Of a stretch of 15,844 nucleotides of DNA, positions 6,486 to 15,776 are shown one piece after another. Numbering within the stretch: position 1 is the stretch's first letter; each line of letters opens with the position of its first letter. Both the position numbers and the translations under genes were made by a program. The stretch spans positions 104,547 to 120,390 of the forward strand of contig FR882185.1 in assembly GCA_000434935.1 (NCBI GenBank). Direction: 5' to 3'. The notes under the pieces are model-generated. The model made no database searches, had not been told where the DNA came from, and saw nothing but the letters and a program-made list of their open reading frames with translations. The stretch is from Bacteroides sp. CAG:709 (GTDB lineage: Bacteria > Bacteroidota > Bacteroidia > Bacteroidales > UBA932).

Positions 6486-8808
6486 CTGGTGGGACGTCAT
6501 CTATCAGAACAAGATAATGCAGAAACATGCGATTTCTGCCAGCGGCAAGGTGAAGACAATGGGATATAATGTATCATTGTCCTACATTGACAACCCTGGA
6601 ATCATTGACAATACCGGTTACAAACGCTATTTCGGCAGGGTGAACGTTTACGGGCAGGTGACGGACTGGCTGAAGATCGGCGCGCGCATCTGGGGCTACC
6701 ATACGGACCAGGACAACAGCAATGTCGGTTCGCTCACATCTCTCAACACGCAGAAGATGACTCCGGACATTTATCCGTATTCGAAGTCTCTCGACCTCTA
6801 CGGCGGTCCTCAGGCTTATGGCCAGGACCCTCAGGCACACAACCCTCTCGTGGATATGAATTCTACCAGAGGCTATACGAAGAATACCCAGATTTTCACT
6901 GACTGGTATGCCAACATCAAGTTCCTCAAGTATTTCAATTGGAATACTGATGTATATTACAAGGATTACCGTCAGGAGGAACAGAGGATTGATACCGGTA
7001 TCGGCAAATATGATTTCCAGAATGATTCTTATGTAATCGCCCCTGCCGACCCTTCAGAGCTTTACTCCTATATGTACAACAAGAGGGAGAACTTCGTAAA
7101 GGTTTCCAGTGTGCTCAATTATAACCAGACCGTCAAGAAGCATGATATCGCAGCGATGTTCGGTTATGAGATAAGCCATTTCCAGTATCGTGATTTCAGT
7201 GCCTACAAACGTGGATTGCAGGATGCATCCGTGGGTGACCTCAATGCTGTGGCAAACCCTTATTCTGCAAATGGTTACGGTACGGAGTACGCTTCCCGTT
7301 CATACTTCGGAAGAATCAATTATGCATTCGCGGGCAAGTACCTCTTCGAGGCCAACCTCCGTGCTGACGCTTCTTCACGTTTCGCTCCGGAATACAGATG
7401 GGGTTTCTTCCCTTCAGTTTCAGCAGGATGGCGTATGAGTGAGGAATCATGGCTCAAGAATGCGCACATTTTCGACAACCTCAAGGTCCGCGCTTCATGG
7501 GGCCGTCTGGGAAACAACTCCATCGGCAACTACGACTGGCAGTCCACTTACGGCACTACCAAGTACGTGTTCGGTACTGATGATATAACCAACGGTATAT
7601 CAATTACTTCCATCAAGAACTATGCGCTTACTTGGGAGACGACTTCCGTTACTGACTTCGGTGTGGATTTCGGTGTCCTGAACAACAGGCTCACAGGTAC
7701 GGTGGATTACTACAACAAGGTAACCGACGGCATTCTCTACACACCATCCATGTATATGGTCATGGGTAATGCCAGTGCACCTAGACAGAACATCGCTTCC
7801 GTGACCAACCGCGGTTTCGAGGCTGAGCTCGGCTGGAAAGACAGCGTAGGCAAATTCTACTACAGCATCAGCGGCAACGTTACCTATAACAAGAACAAGG
7901 TGAGCCGTTACAAGGGCAAACTCAAGCAGGGCTGGGAAGTCGACGGCGACGGCAACCGCGTATGGAAAACCAATATCGGAGATGTCTCCACCGGCGGTTC
8001 CACGAGAGTAGTAGAGGGCCACATGATCAATGAATTCTATATGATGGACCCTTACAAGGGCTCGGGCAAATATTGGAATGCGGACGGTACGCCTGACATC
8101 AACGGCGGTCCTGTCGACGGTATGATCCGTACGACCGACGATATGGCATGGGTTCGCGCCATGATGGATGCCGGCTATACGTTCTATCCTCAGCAGGGCA
8201 TCGGCAAGCAGAAGATCTGGTATGGTGAATATATCTATGCCGACGCCAACGGCGACGGGCTCTACGGAAACTCTTATGATGCTGTGTTCCAGAATGTTTC
8301 GACAACGCCTAAGGTGAACTATGGTATACAGTTCTCCGCCGGCTGGAATGGTATCGACTTCTCCATGAGCTGGGCAGGTGCAGCCGGATTCTCGGTCTAC
8401 TATTACAGGCAGGCAAGCAACTCGTCCAACACGATTTACGGTTATGCGATTCCTAAGTCTGTAGCGAAGGACCACTATTTCTTCGATCCGAAGAATCCTG
8501 ATGACCCTCGTACCAATATCAATTCCAAACAGCCGCGTCTCGTGAACTTGACTTCATGTCAGTCCGATGCCACTTCATCATTGCACCTTTGCAAGGGCGA
8601 CTACTTGAAACTCAAGAACTTCACTCTGGGTTATACCTTCCCTGAAAAGCTTACCAGCAAGATCAAGCTCCAGAAGATCAGAGTGTATGTCAGCGGTGAG
8701 AACCTGTTCGCGATCACGAGCTTCCCGGGAATGGACCCGGAAATGCGTTCGACGGCAGGCTATTCTACAATGCGCCAGTTTGCGGGCGGTTTGAACCTTA
8801 CCTTCTAA
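6349..8808 (+). pseudogene. SusC TonB-dependent receptor, barrel part after frameshift
   Basis: Second part of the SusC gene that begins at 5544. The reading frame opens at 6349, but receptor-like sequence starts only around 6415 (AASKDPWGRAESGYYNYM); the first 20 or so residues from 6349 are out-of-frame sequence and not real protein. From there it encodes the 22-strand-type beta barrel, with many alternating aromatic and polar strands, typical pieces such as ANLRADASSRFAPEYRWG and FPSVSAGWRMSEESW, and the usual SusC ending in an aromatic residue (GGLNLTF). No other stop or shift interrupts roughly 800 codons, so the damage is a single event. Stop TAA at 8806-8808 is 9 bases before susD. If the shift is real, this half lacks signal and plug and would not be exported. 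If it is a sequencing slip, the receptor is complete at 1087 residues. Confidence 0.88.
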
Positions 8809-8817
8809 TTTGTTGAA

Positions 8818-10659
8818 ATGATGAAAAAGTTAATTATAACAGCTGCGTTTGCTGCCATGGTTTTGGCTTCTTGCCAGACTCTCGATTTCGAGAGCTCATA
8901 TCAGGTCGGATCCAGCAACGTCTGGAACAAGGCGACTCTTGCCCGTCAGGCGGTGAACGGTATTTATAACGAATTTTATGTGAGAGCCAGCAATACCGAC
9001 AGTGAGGATAACTGGAGAGTGATGTTTGAAGCATATTCCTCCGTGATGGACACTGACAAGAACTGGTATGAGAACCAGAAAGTGTGCTACGGTGACGGAA
9101 CTCCGGCCAGCGGAACCTTCGCGGAGATGTACAGATACTATTACACGTTCATTTTCCGTGCGAACGATGTAATCAGCCACATCGACAAGGTTCCAGACAT
9201 GACAAGCGAAGAAAAGGCGAAGCTCAAGGCCGAGGCCAAGTTCTTCCGCGCTTACGGATATTATAATCTCAATGTCCTCTATCGTGGAGTGCCTCTCTAT
9301 ATGGAATACATTGAAAATGCTACGAATGCGAACCGTCCGCGCTCGACGGAGCAGCAGGTTTGGGACGCCATCATCGGTGATTTGACGGATTGCGTCAATG
9401 AAGAGAATCTTCCGGACCGCTACAAGGCCGGTTCGTCGGACTACGGTCACGTGAGCAGAGCGGTCGCCCTTGCCTACAGGGGACAGATGTATCAGTTCCT
9501 CGCTGCACGTGGAGAGGGTGACAAGAAAACGTATTGGGAGCTGGCCCTCAAGGACTTCGAGGCTCTCGAACCGATGGGGTTCGCTCTCTATCAGGGTGCC
9601 GGCAATGACAGTTTCAAACAGCTTCTCAAACCGGCCAACGAGCAGTGCGACGAGATGATTTTCTCCATCCGCATGACACAGCAGCCAGGTATGGGTAACT
9701 CCCGTGCGGTGCTTTTCGGAAACCGTTGTACTGGCGTGACTAGCGGCGCCTGGAATAACTACCTGCCTAACCCTGCATTCGTGGAATCTTTCGAGAATGC
9801 TGACGGAAGCAAGTTCAATTGGGATGATTACTGCCCGGGCTGGAGCGAAATGACTCCTGAACAGCGTTCCGTGTTCTTCCTCCGCAACGATATGACGGAC
9901 GGCGAAAAAGCCAATATGGCTGCATACGGTGCCGATATGAGCAAGTACCAGCAGTATTCCAACGAGACTCGTATCAAGGCGGCGTACGATAACCGTGACC
10001 CTCGTCTGAAGATGTCCGTCATCACTCCGTATTCCGACTATTACGGCGGTATAGCAGGTGTGCCTTATACATTCACTCTCAGGTGGCCTTACCGTTCGGA
10101 CGGCGCTTCTTCCCGCGACATCCGTACTGATACCAATTCGATGTTCTACTATCTCTGGAGAAAATATGTGCCGGAAGGCATTGAAAATACTCTTCGCTGG
10201 GTCTATGAGGAGGACAATATCCTCTGCCGTTATGCTGAGATTCTTCTCCGTAGGGCAGAGTGCCTGAATGAGCTGGGCCGCACTGACGAGGCCGTGACTC
10301 TGGTGAATAAGGTTCGTGCCCGCGCTAAGCATATTCTTCTCAATACCAATGAGTTTACGAAGGTGAAAGACCAGGCCGACATGCGCGAACGTATCCGCAA
10401 TGAGTTCTATTGGGAACTTGCCGGTGAGGACAGCATGTATTTCAATGAGCTCCGTTGGGGAGTGTGGCTGGACAAGAAGTTCCGTGACCGTTCATCCGGT
10501 CAGACGGGTGAGATGAATACCAACGGCCTTATGCAGATTTGGGGAACCAGAACTTATACTTGGTATGCTCTCGGAAATTATGTGGAGACTTGGCCGATTC
10601 CTGCAAAGGAGCGTGAGATGAACTCAAGTCTTACCCAGAACGATGGTTGGAGAGACTAA
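8818..10659 (+). CDS. SusD/RagB-family glycan-binding outer-membrane lipoprotein
   Basis: A 613-residue SusD-like protein, the partner lid of the preceding SusC. The signal peptide ends in LASC with lipid on Cys19. The N-terminal TPR-like region shows SusD hallmarks: LARQAVNGIYNEFY (41-54), and KAEAKFFRAYGYYNLNVLYRG followed by VPLYMEY, the usual stretch around the third helix. Near the C-terminus are ILLRRAECLNELG, a helix with RIRNEFYWELAGEDSMYFNELRWG, and WPIPAKEREMNSSLTQNDGW, matching the family ending (PIP...L.QN.GW). It should bind the target oligosaccharide at the cell surface and pass it to SusC. Two adjacent ATGs (8818 and 8821) are equally plausible. The gene is intact although its SusC is frameshifted, and the downstream gene follows 5 bases after the stop. 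The mid-region is diverged enough that the ligand cannot be named. Confidence 0.93.
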   Translation: MMKKLIITAAFAAMVLASCQTLDFESSYQVGSSNVWNKATLARQAVNGIYNEFYVRASNTDSEDNWRVMFEAYSSVMDTDKNWYENQKVCYGDGTPASGTFAEMYRYYYTFIFRANDVISHIDKVPDMTSEEKAKLKAEAKFFRAYGYYNLNVLYRGVPLYMEYIENATNANRPRSTEQQVWDAIIGDLTDCVNEENLPDRYKAGSSDYGHVSRAVALAYRGQMYQFLAARGEGDKKTYWELALKDFEALEPMGFALYQGAGNDSFKQLLKPANEQCDEMIFSIRMTQQPGMGNSRAVLFGNRCTGVTSGAWNNYLPNPAFVESFENADGSKFNWDDYCPGWSEMTPEQRSVFFLRNDMTDGEKANMAAYGADMSKYQQYSNETRIKAAYDNRDPRLKMSVITPYSDYYGGIAGVPYTFTLRWPYRSDGASSRDIRTDTNSMFYYLWRKYVPEGIENTLRWVYEEDNILCRYAEILLRRAECLNELGRTDEAVTLVNKVRARAKHILLNTNEFTKVKDQADMRERIRNEFYWELAGEDSMYFNELRWGVWLDKKFRDRSSGQTGEMNTNGLMQIWGTRTYTWYALGNYVETWPIPAKEREMNSSLTQNDGWRD

Positions 10660-10664
10660 TTAAA

Positions 10665-11969
10665 ATGTCAATCAAAATGAAAAAAATCTTATATACAATT
10701 TCAATGCTCGCCGCTCTTGTGGCACTTTCATCTTGCGAGGAAAAAGTTGTTGACGAGCGCCCTATAAAACCTGATACGGGAGCGGGCGACGGGTATTTTA
10801 CCACCTCATATCTTAACCCGGTAATCAGAAACAATGCTCCTGACCCGTCGGTTTTCGACGATCGTGAGAGAACGGGATATTTCTATGCCTACAGTACACA
10901 GAACGGTACGAGCGGTACCTCGGACGTGGTCTACATGCCTGTTTACAGGTCTGTCGACATGGTGAACTGGGAGCTTGTGGGCAATGCTTTCGGCGGTATG
11001 GAAAGACCTCAGTGGGTCCCTGATACCAGAATCTGGGCTCCGGATATCGAATACATTGACGGACGCTATTGTCTCTATTATGCTGAAGGACATTGGGATG
11101 ACCCTAAGAGGAGTGCCTGCGGTGTGGCTGTTTCCGACAGCCCTACCGGGCCTTTCAAGTGGACCGGTCTGAAGGATATCAATCCGCTGGCAGATGAAAA
11201 CGGCAAGCTGGTGGACTATGCGTCTACTGGTGTGTCGAACTCCATTGACCCGGATATCATCCGCGATGAAATTACCGGCGAACTCTATCTTTTCTGGGGC
11301 AGTTTCGGAAGTGATTCCGGAATCTGGGCCATCCAGCTTACTGATGACGGTCTTGCGATTGCCCCGGGCGCGAAGAAGACTTTCATCGCTTATGAAATCG
11401 AGGGAACCTATATGCATTACAAGAACGGTTATTACTACTGCTTCGGTTCCAAGGGTTCTTGCTGTGAGGGTGCCAATAGTACCTACCATGTCGTAGTGGG
11501 CCGCTCGAAGAACATTCTCGGACCTTACGAGGGCAAGGACGGCAAGCTCATGTCTACCAGGAACAATGCTTTCGACAATGATAACAATACGATTCTGAGA
11601 AGTCCTGTTTCGGGTTATTTCGCCGGAACGGGCCACAATGCCGGTATTGTTACTGATGACAAGGGCAAGGACTGGATGTGCTACCATAACTATTGGGCAG
11701 GCAACCAGTACAACGGACGTTGCATGTCAATGGATGAAATCGTATGGGGCGACGGCTGGCCGTCTACCAAGACAGGTTATCCGTCAGAGAACAAGGTTGC
11801 AGGGCCTACATGGAAGAAAGCTGCTGATTCCAAGGCTGTTGCCGCACCGGTGGACAATTCCGGCTCCAAGTCTCTGGTCGAGACGGGTGATTCCTGCGGC
11901 TGCCGGAATACGTGGAAATACTCTACGGAGAATAAGAATAACTATGAAATCAAGATGATGTATGAATAG
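10665..11969 (+). CDS. GH43 lipoprotein, endo-1,5-alpha-L-arabinanase-like
   Basis: A 434-residue lipoprotein (SSC, Cys24, followed by EEK) with a GH43 five-bladed propeller. The inverting triad is visible: base D60 in NNAPDPSVF, pKa-modulating D195 in SIDPDII, and acid E246 in YEIEGTYM. Blade signatures point to endo-arabinanases rather than xylosidases: TRIWAPDIEYIDGRYCLYYAEG in the second blade, LFWGSFGSDSGIW, GSKGSCCEGANSTY with VVVGRS and LGPY, and TGHNAGIV with YHNYW. It would cut alpha-1,5-linked arabinan at the outer surface. The start is ATG 10665; ATG 10677 (MKKIL) is equally reasonable, while the frame extends upstream only to a TTG inside susD. After the propeller (about residue 385) only about 45 residues remain, possibly a cut-down C-terminal domain. 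It overlaps the next gene by 8 bases, so translation is likely coupled. Confidence 0.88.
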   Translation: MSIKMKKILYTISMLAALVALSSCEEKVVDERPIKPDTGAGDGYFTTSYLNPVIRNNAPDPSVFDDRERTGYFYAYSTQNGTSGTSDVVYMPVYRSVDMVNWELVGNAFGGMERPQWVPDTRIWAPDIEYIDGRYCLYYAEGHWDDPKRSACGVAVSDSPTGPFKWTGLKDINPLADENGKLVDYASTGVSNSIDPDIIRDEITGELYLFWGSFGSDSGIWAIQLTDDGLAIAPGAKKTFIAYEIEGTYMHYKNGYYYCFGSKGSCCEGANSTYHVVVGRSKNILGPYEGKDGKLMSTRNNAFDNDNNTILRSPVSGYFAGTGHNAGIVTDDKGKDWMCYHNYWAGNQYNGRCMSMDEIVWGDGWPSTKTGYPSENKVAGPTWKKAADSKAVAAPVDNSGSKSLVETGDSCGCRNTWKYSTENKNNYEIKMMYE

Positions 11970-14226
11970 GATTATGAAAGTGTCAGCATTGTTGCTGACG
12001 GCAGTTTCGCTGGTTGCCTGTGTCAAGGAGGTCTCAGCTCCTGTTCCGAACAAGCGTCCTGAAGTGGAGGTCAAGTTGGATACGGTCCTGGTGGAGACCA
12101 CGTTCAAGGCGAAACTTGGAGCATCGCTTTCTTCTGTATGGAATGGTGATGTGTCGATATATGACAATGTCGCAAAGCATGAGGCCAATGTCTTCAAGAC
12201 GACTTCTTCGGATGGAGTTTCCGCGGTTCTTTCAGGTCAGTCCTATGATCCGAGCGACATGTATTACGCATTGTATCCGTCTGCCGCTTTCGGGTCTTTC
12301 TCCGAAGGCCATGCGGTCCGCACGGTTCCTGCGGAGCAGAAGGTCTGCCGTACCGATGAGAGTGAGGCGCTTCCTGTTACTCCGCAAGTGGCTTTCGCCC
12401 AGGCACTTGAGACGTCTCTGGCTTTCCGCCCGGTAGCTTCATACCTGAAGTTCAACATGGTCGCAGAGGATGTGAAGTCATTGAAACTTACAAGTCTTGA
12501 CGACAAGGTCATTGCCGGAGCTTCTTCCGTGGACGTGTTCAGCAGGGATGTTGTCGGCAACGGCAGCGAGAAGGTCATTGTCATGACTCCGCCGGAAGGC
12601 GAAATCTTTGCTCTCGGCACCTATGTCGTGGAGGTTCTTCCGGGCACTTACGACGGCGGCTTCAAGGTGGAACTGGCCTTCGAGGGTGACTTGACCTTCA
12701 CCAACACCTTCGCATCGGGTTTTGTGGTCAATCCGGGAGAGGTTGTCGAGCTCGGCAGCGTGTTCAGTCCTAAAGTTACTGCGCCGGTTCTGAAAGAGAC
12801 GGTTACTGCCTTCACTGATGCGCATCTTTCTTGGGACACCATCGAGAGTGCCGACGGCTACAAGGTTTATGTCAACGGCGTACTTGCCGGTGATGTCAAG
12901 GAATGCAGCTACACGGCCAAGGAACTTCCGCAAGGCGCTGAATGCAGTTTGAAAGTTGAGGCTTACAATGATTATTCATCTGCTTCTTCAACCGTGGAAG
13001 TGAAGACCAAGGGCTTGCGCAAGAATGATGTCAGCACCGGTACCACATTCCTCTGCATTGACTGGGATGCCATTTGCAGGACCAGAAATGATGGTTATGA
13101 GCAGGCTTACCAGGTACAGATATTCGAGGATGAGGCCTGCACCAAGTTGGTTTATGAATTTGTGCCTTATGACGGACAAAAGCTCTTGAATCCATGCTTC
13201 GGCAATAGTTCATACTTCGGGCATACGTCCCAGCTTCAGGACGGAATAGAGTGTGTGAATTACCTGACTCCTACCAGAGTGTCGATCGGTGGACTTTATC
13301 CTGCGACTACTTACTATGTGCGCGTAAGGACACTCAAGTCGATATCCATGAAGAATGGGTTGGGTAAGGCTAACGTGACATTGACCAATGCCTTCGGCAC
13401 ATCAGAATGGTCGCAGCCTGTCGCTATGGCAACTGACAATGAGAGAACTCCGGATGAGAGAACCGTGTTCTATACCGGTTTCAATGACTTCTGCGTGCAG
13501 TCCGACTACAAGGCATGGGCGCCTGGCGCAGTTCCTGCCGGAAGCATCGCAGGTACGGCTCTTGGAGGATGTTGGATTCCATGGAATCATCCTAATCGCA
13601 ACAAGTCCATCGGTTTTGCCTTCTATCCTCACGGAGAAGGTCAGCACCAGACCAACACCTGGAATCTTACGGCTGACGGCAAACATGTGGACGGAACTTC
13701 AGGCAATGTTACAGGAGGTTATCTGGTAGGTCGTGCCAAAGGCTCTGTAAATGCGATTACAGGTGATGTGGCAGGCTGGATTTTCGGCCGCTGGTCACGT
13801 CCTTTCATGGGAATGGTAGGTCTGGACGGCGCACCTACGATAGTCAGCACTCCGGCGATTCCTGCCGGCAGAGTTGATGAGGCCGGTTCGGAATGCACGA
13901 TTTCCTTCTCTGCAGTTGCACGTGTCCGTCCTCAGGACAATTACTCCGGCACGCTTCAGGTCAATGTATGGCGTGCGGAAAGCAAGAAATGGGAGACTAT
14001 AGGAATCGTCTCGTCCGATGCTTTGCTTCCGTACACTTCAGGGGCTTCTGTATCTGAATACAAATGCGATTTCACCGGGCATGTACATATATTCAAGACG
14101 ACTCTCAAGCCTGGTGATGCGGTCGAACTTCGCTCGACCAAGGCGGGAATAATCCTCGTAGATGATTTTACTGTGACCAGAGGAAACAACATTGACGGTG
14201 TCTCCAGGGGAGATGTCAACTGGTAG
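11962..14226 (+). CDS. Fimbrillin-like/FN3 surface lipoprotein, likely glycan-binding
   Basis: A 754-residue lipoprotein with Cys20 in LVAC. Residues about 36-268 resemble a fimbrillin-like (Mfa-like) module: a beta-rich start, VWNGDVSIYDN (60-70), YYALYP (101-106) and VPAEQ (122-126), the order seen in that family. A fibronectin type III module follows (about 270-350: LSWDTIESADGYKVYVNG), then a second, longer FN3-like region (about 355-492: TYYVRVRTL, GTSEWSQP). The C-terminal 250 residues (about 500-754) are rich in Gly, Trp and aromatic residues and end in an LVDDFTV strand, in keeping with a jelly-roll carbohydrate-binding-type domain; I cannot name its family. No catalytic motif is seen. 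By position between GH43 and an esterase it is likely a surface glycan-binding protein (SGBP-like). The start is ATG 11962 (overlapping GH43) or ATG 11974 (MKVSALLL), with the latter avoiding overlap. Confidence 0.75.
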   Translation: MNRIMKVSALLLTAVSLVACVKEVSAPVPNKRPEVEVKLDTVLVETTFKAKLGASLSSVWNGDVSIYDNVAKHEANVFKTTSSDGVSAVLSGQSYDPSDMYYALYPSAAFGSFSEGHAVRTVPAEQKVCRTDESEALPVTPQVAFAQALETSLAFRPVASYLKFNMVAEDVKSLKLTSLDDKVIAGASSVDVFSRDVVGNGSEKVIVMTPPEGEIFALGTYVVEVLPGTYDGGFKVELAFEGDLTFTNTFASGFVVNPGEVVELGSVFSPKVTAPVLKETVTAFTDAHLSWDTIESADGYKVYVNGVLAGDVKECSYTAKELPQGAECSLKVEAYNDYSSASSTVEVKTKGLRKNDVSTGTTFLCIDWDAICRTRNDGYEQAYQVQIFEDEACTKLVYEFVPYDGQKLLNPCFGNSSYFGHTSQLQDGIECVNYLTPTRVSIGGLYPATTYYVRVRTLKSISMKNGLGKANVTLTNAFGTSEWSQPVAMATDNERTPDERTVFYTGFNDFCVQSDYKAWAPGAVPAGSIAGTALGGCWIPWNHPNRNKSIGFAFYPHGEGQHQTNTWNLTADGKHVDGTSGNVTGGYLVGRAKGSVNAITGDVAGWIFGRWSRPFMGMVGLDGAPTIVSTPAIPAGRVDEAGSECTISFSAVARVRPQDNYSGTLQVNVWRAESKKWETIGIVSSDALLPYTSGASVSEYKCDFTGHVHIFKTTLKPGDAVELRSTKAGIILVDDFTVTRGNNIDGVSRGDVNW

Positions 14227-14270
14227 AATTACTGGTCAAGATTCGCGAGTTGTCGAACTTGTATTACAAT

Positions 14271-15776
14271 ATGATGAAAATGAATAAACGAATAATAAAT
14301 ATTTTGGGCGTTGCGGCATTGATGCTGAGCGCATTATCCTGCAGTCGTGAAATCGGGCCTGTTGAACACAACCGGCCTGATTCCGAAGCCCTTGTTTTCA
14401 AGTGCTCGATGGTGGAGACGAAAACTGTCTATGACGGCGGTACTACGGTTTCCTGGAGCAAAGGTGATGTCGTGAAGGTTTTCGATGCCTCCGGTGCAAG
14501 CGATACCTTTACCATTGACGAGCGATGTGATGATTTCGAATTCGCCACCAAGAAATTGGGCGCAGGTCCTTATTATTCCATAGCCGGCCCGAAAGGCGTG
14601 GTCGATGCCGTGGCTTTCAATTCCGGTGAAAAGCAGATGAATTTCCCGATGGGAAGCAGTTTCGATGGCAGCTTCGCCTCATCAGACATTCTGGTCAGTA
14701 TGACTTCCGATACGGAACTTCGCTATCATCATGTTCTCGGTTTCATCGAGTTTGAACTGGCCAGGGCAAGGAAAGTTGAATTTGCCGGAACCGGCGTTTG
14801 CGCCGAGTCTATTAGCCTCACTTTTGATGCAGAAGGCAAGTGGTCGATGAAGAGCGTGAATCCTTCGGACAAGATCACTGTAAATGCATCCAAAAGCGGT
14901 ACGTACTATATTCCTGTCATTCCGCAGACTTTCGAGAAAGGATTCTCGTTCAAGACTATTGATGCCAATGATGTCGTAGTCGAAAAGTCTACAGCCAAGT
15001 CGAATACGGTTCAGGCCGGACAGGTTCTTGCGGCCGGTCGCCTGGGTTCTGAATATGAGGTGGATGATGACGGACGTGCTACTGTGAAGACTTCAGAGCA
15101 GGGTTATCTGGAGGTGTATTTTGCAAACAAGAAGAACAGCAGGTGCGTGATTCTCTATCCTGGCGGCGGCTATGCGGTGCATCATGCCGGAGGTATTGCC
15201 AGCGTAATCGAGGATTTCCGCGGCTCTGGCGTTACCCTTATCGTGGACTACTTCACTCTTCCGAACAAGGGTTTGCTCCGTGACCGTTCTCTTGAGGACG
15301 CCAATGCTGCGCTTGACTTGGCTTGGAAGAACAAGGCTTTGTGGGGTGGATATGAGAAGGTAGGTCTTATCGGCAATTCGGCAGGAGGACATCTCGCAGG
15401 TTACATCGGGCAGACGCGGCATGATGACGTTGATTTCCAGATACTTATCTATCCTGTCGTGACGCTTGTTCCGGGCAAGACCCATGAGGGTACCTTGCTT
15501 TACTGGCTCGGCAGTGATCCTTCGCAAGAGGAGATTGACAAGTATTGCAATGAAAAGCATGTGTCGCTCCAGACGCCTCCGACCTATGTTTCCTACAGTA
15601 CCGGAGACACGACTGTCCCTCAGGAATACAACGGCAAGGCAATGGGTTATGCGCTCCGTGCCATTAACCACCCTAATTTTGAGGTGCACGTTTATAACGA
15701 TAACTCTCACGCCACCGGCAATTGGCCTGACTGGCCTGAATCTCTATTCAAATGGCTTGATAAACTGGACAAATAG
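14271..15776 (+). CDS. Fimbrillin-like domain fused to alpha/beta hydrolase esterase
   Basis: A 501-residue lipoprotein (ALSC, Cys24) in two parts. Residues about 41-260 form a fimbrillin-like beta module (VETKTVYDGGTTVSWSKGDV near the start, YYIPVIPQTFEKGF near the end). Residues about 275-501 are an alpha/beta hydrolase of the acetyl-xylan/feruloyl esterase type: oxyanion-loop PGGGY (297-301), nucleophile elbow GNSAGGHLAG with Ser370, Asp446 in YSTGDTTVP, and His480 in NDNSHATG. The triad is complete, so it should remove acyl groups from the glycan at the cell surface. The start is taken as ATG 14271; ATGs at 14274 and 14280 are alternatives, and the TTG at 14250 is unlikely. It lies 44 bases after the preceding gene, the widest gap in the cluster, and without an evident promoter. 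The exact acyl group is not readable from the sequence. Confidence 0.87.
   Translation: MMKMNKRIINILGVAALMLSALSCSREIGPVEHNRPDSEALVFKCSMVETKTVYDGGTTVSWSKGDVVKVFDASGASDTFTIDERCDDFEFATKKLGAGPYYSIAGPKGVVDAVAFNSGEKQMNFPMGSSFDGSFASSDILVSMTSDTELRYHHVLGFIEFELARARKVEFAGTGVCAESISLTFDAEGKWSMKSVNPSDKITVNASKSGTYYIPVIPQTFEKGFSFKTIDANDVVVEKSTAKSNTVQAGQVLAAGRLGSEYEVDDDGRATVKTSEQGYLEVYFANKKNSRCVILYPGGGYAVHHAGGIASVIEDFRGSGVTLIVDYFTLPNKGLLRDRSLEDANAALDLAWKNKALWGGYEKVGLIGNSAGGHLAGYIGQTRHDDVDFQILIYPVVTLVPGKTHEGTLLYWLGSDPSQEEIDKYCNEKHVSLQTPPTYVSYSTGDTTVPQEYNGKAMGYALRAINHPNFEVHVYNDNSHATGNWPDWPESLFKWLDKLDK

Noticed and set aside
8896..10332. A 478-codon open frame antisense to susD
   Set aside because: It lies fully within a clear SusD gene and its protein has no signal, motif or family likeness. 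Such long antisense frames are a by-product of the sense codon use. The antisense frames at 2694-3734, 7600-8475 and 10806-11687 are rejected for the same reason.
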